Positions 8,201 through 8,664 of a stretch of DNA of 8,664 nucleotides are shown here, in pieces. Position 1 is the first letter of the stretch, and every line of letters starts with the position of its first letter. The stretch is from an uncultured Cytophagaceae bacterium (GTDB taxonomy: Bacteria; Bacteroidota; Bacteroidia; Cytophagales; Spirosomataceae). Position numbers and translations under genes: made by a program. Under the pieces are notes generated by a model, which worked only from the letters and a program-made list of their open reading frames with translations, was not told the DNA's origin and made no database searches. The stretch covers positions 1-8,664 of the forward strand of contig CAJCBY010000284.1 in NCBI GenBank assembly GCA_903960725.1, given 5' to 3'.

Positions 8201-8471
8201 CTGTAACTGATTGTGACTTATAGCCAACAGCTGAGATATTTAAAACAGCTGCATCAGACTTAACAGTTACAGAGAATGAACCGTTAACATCTGTTGTTGC
8301 TCCTGTATTGGTACCTTTAACTAAGATACTAACACCTGGAATTCCCTGAGAATCTGTCCCAGAGACTTTACCTGAAACCTTACGGTCTTGGGCAAATGAC
8401 GAAAAGCTTCCTAGCATTACTATCGCTAGCAAAAGAAAGCCTCGTAGACTTTGGTAAAAATTGTTTTTCAT
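5238..8471 (-). CDS. SusC/RagA-family TonB-dependent outer-membrane transporter
   Basis: This complete 1077-residue protein is a TonB-dependent barrel that, with its SusD partner, imports oligomeric nutrients across the outer membrane. A type I signal peptide covers residues 1 to about 27 (SSFA-Q). It is followed by a carboxypeptidase-D-regulatory-like beta-sandwich (about 32-102, with GIPGVSILVKGTNTG and the AVGYKSQSV end). The TonB box is LDEVIVTGY (108-116). The plug spans about 125-235 and includes RVRGFGAF (170-177), PLYVVDGVPV and the SusC hallmark SIYGARAANGVI (215-226). The rest is barrel, ending in Phe (NASINLTF) as outer-membrane barrels do. No STN domain precedes the carboxypeptidase-like domain, so direct signalling to an anti-sigma factor is not expected. 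Residues 890-901 (DMNGDGKITPAD) form an EF-hand-like calcium loop, common in this family. No cysteine is seen. Length is normal for SusC. The substrate is unknown, because no enzymes lie nearby in the window. Confidence 0.97.
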   Translation of the reverse strand: MKNNFYQSLRGFLLLAIVMLGSFSSFAQDRKVSGKVSGTDSQGIPGVSILVKGTNTGATTDVNGSFSVTVKSDAAVLNISAVGYKSQSVTVGSQSSINVTLAEDNSQLDEVIVTGYSVTNKKASTAAASIVKAKDLQIAPSGNVEQQLQGRVAGVTLITNGQPGTNSIIRVRGFGAFGGNEPLYVVDGVPVGSTDFLSPDDIESSTVLKDAAAASIYGARAANGVIVYTTKSGSRNKGLTVTYDGLYGGTDPNVGGAPKMLTPQEQADWTHVAFRNNAAANGTAVAYTHPQYGTSAQAVLPTYLHFNGANGVNTGDMAAAQAAFAANPLTTFVIRTNKAGTNWYDEITRFGSTMRHSLGIQGGTDRGRFYLGLSGQEQQGILLENDFKRYSGRFNSEWDLGKKVRIGENLQFTYRSVRGQAGGNGGLGVAGDESVILSAYRMPTAIPVFDDFGSYASTKAGGFNNPRNPVRQIMRNNLNDNNYNANAFGNVYVEYEPMKDLIVRSSLGGQFNNSAFKNYNYRYLGDSEPEASDSFSEGSSYVFSYVLTNTVAYKYKWRKHGVNVLAGMEALNTGAGRNISGSGINPFSMDLDFVTLNAVQSPVVNSSLFSGVNFYSLFSKLDYNFDEKYYLTGVVRRDGSSRFGSENRYGVFPAVSAAWRITSEEFMKDLPAISDLKLRLGWGLMGNSNNVNPANQFSLYAADRGNSFYPIDGQSSGANEGYFRSRIGNPAAKWETSETANIGMDATLLNGKWEIALDVWRKDTRDLLFGVPLPAVVGNSAAAPAVNVAKMRNQGIDLQVINRGNLTSDLKYELTFNNSFLKNEIVSFAPGITNLLGGSFRGITPVRMEVGRSLSAFYGYQVLGYFNSAAEVASAPEQSGKGVGRFRYADMNGDGKITPADRTYLGSPVPTYTGGINIGLTYKDFEFATYLYASAGNKIWNQSKWFTDFHGTFEGSGKGERAKQSWTPALGNNAEAPIWESASNISTSAAENSWYVENGDYIRVQNISLGYNIPKSYTSKIGIKRAKFTLSANNIFTFTKYKGLDPGVGGAADTGFGIDVGNYPVTRSFNASINLTF

Positions 8472-8534
8472 AATAAAGATTAAGTTAGTTATTAAATTAA
8501 ATTTTTGGTTTCGTGTTTTTTACTAGTTCAATTG

Positions 8535-8543
8535 CCCTCCTTT
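8535..8543 (-). promoter_or_regulatory. Shine-Dalgarno-like AAAGGAGGG in the susC leader
   Basis: The minus strand reads AAAGGAGGG here, a near-perfect anti-16S match lying 63 bases upstream of the susC ATG and so too far away to position that start. Four bases after GGAGG comes TTG-AAC-TAG, a minimal two-codon frame; no ATG lies at a useful distance. None of the three genes in this window has a Shine-Dalgarno site at its own start. The match may be accidental. Confidence 0.3.
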
Positions 8544-8596
8544 CTGATGATGGTTAATAAATACATTGCGTTTTTTAATTAGGTTTAGTAGTCAAA

Positions 8597-8627
8597 CAAA
8601 TCTTTAAATAGTACAACAGACGCCAAT
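8597..8627 (-). promoter_or_regulatory. Candidate Bacteroidota-type promoter for susCD (weak)
   Basis: On the minus strand, ATTG (8627-8624) is followed after exactly 19 bp by AAGATTTG (8604-8597). The Bacteroidota vegetative promoter is TTTG or TTG near -33 and TAnnTTTG near -7, about 17-23 bp apart. Each box here differs by one base from consensus. It would give a 5' leader of roughly 115-120 nt. In AT-rich sequence such matches can arise by chance, so this is only a candidate. Confidence 0.25.
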
Positions 8628-8664
8628 AAGTGATTCGGTAAAAGGATACCACCCACAACTATGC

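Larger units (their letters stand above)
8472..8664 (-). other. Upstream non-coding leader of susC
   Basis: These 193 bp carry no convincing gene. On the minus strand one frame is open from the window edge to a TAA at 8587-8585 (25 codons, hydrophobic). It could be the tail of an upstream gene but is too short to judge. The 60 bp nearest the susC ATG are very AT-rich, with no Shine-Dalgarno site at the expected distance. A weak promoter candidate and an isolated AAAGGAGGG sequence are listed separately. No terminator, tRNA or inverted repeat of note is seen. Confidence 0.6.

Noticed and set aside
8585..8664. Possible C-terminal tail of an upstream minus-strand gene (25 open codons to TAA at 8587-8585)
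   Set aside because: The stretch is too short and has no recognisable motif; another frame is also open for 19 codons, so chance is sufficient.
8661..8664. ATG at the very end of the plus strand, possibly a divergent gene start
   Set aside because: Only one codon is visible, so a coding region cannot be supported.

Overview
The window reads as a piece of a Bacteroidota chromosome, perhaps from the Cytophagales or a neighbouring order. The evidence is a SusC/SusD pair with canonical signatures, AT-rich and A-rich leaders without Shine-Dalgarno sites at the start codons, and a Bacteroidota-type FG-GAP/ASPIC lipoprotein next to the pair. No ribosomal RNA or other taxonomic marker is present, so a closer assignment is not possible.

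All recognisable genes lie on the minus strand, so transcription runs from high to low coordinates. Positions 8472-8664 hold an upstream non-coding leader with a weak promoter candidate and an isolated AAAGGAGGG sequence. Next comes a complete SusC-like TonB-dependent outer-membrane transporter (8471-5238, 1077 aa). After a 51-bp gap without a terminator comes a complete SusD-like lipoprotein (5186-3438, 582 aa). A 77-bp gap contains a strong hairpin terminator (about 3388-3419). The last gene is a very large predicted lipoprotein (from 3360, running off the window at base 1, at least 1120 aa). It carries fourteen aspartate-rich FG-GAP/VCBS calcium-binding motifs, seven on each side of a central ASPIC/UnbV domain.

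SusC and SusD should form an outer-membrane import complex: a barrel with a surface lid that captures a glycan, peptide or other polymer and imports it using TonB energy. The third gene probably makes an outer-membrane accessory lipoprotein, perhaps a double beta-propeller that binds substrate or partner proteins. The terminator between susD and this gene, together with its different codon use, suggests it is made at a much lower level than the transporter. No degradative enzyme, sensor or sigma/anti-sigma gene lies in the window, so the substrate cannot be inferred.

The window is mostly conventional. The items most worth checking are the 7 + ASPIC + 7 architecture, the intra-cluster terminator, and the strong Shine-Dalgarno-like sequence far upstream of the susC start codon.
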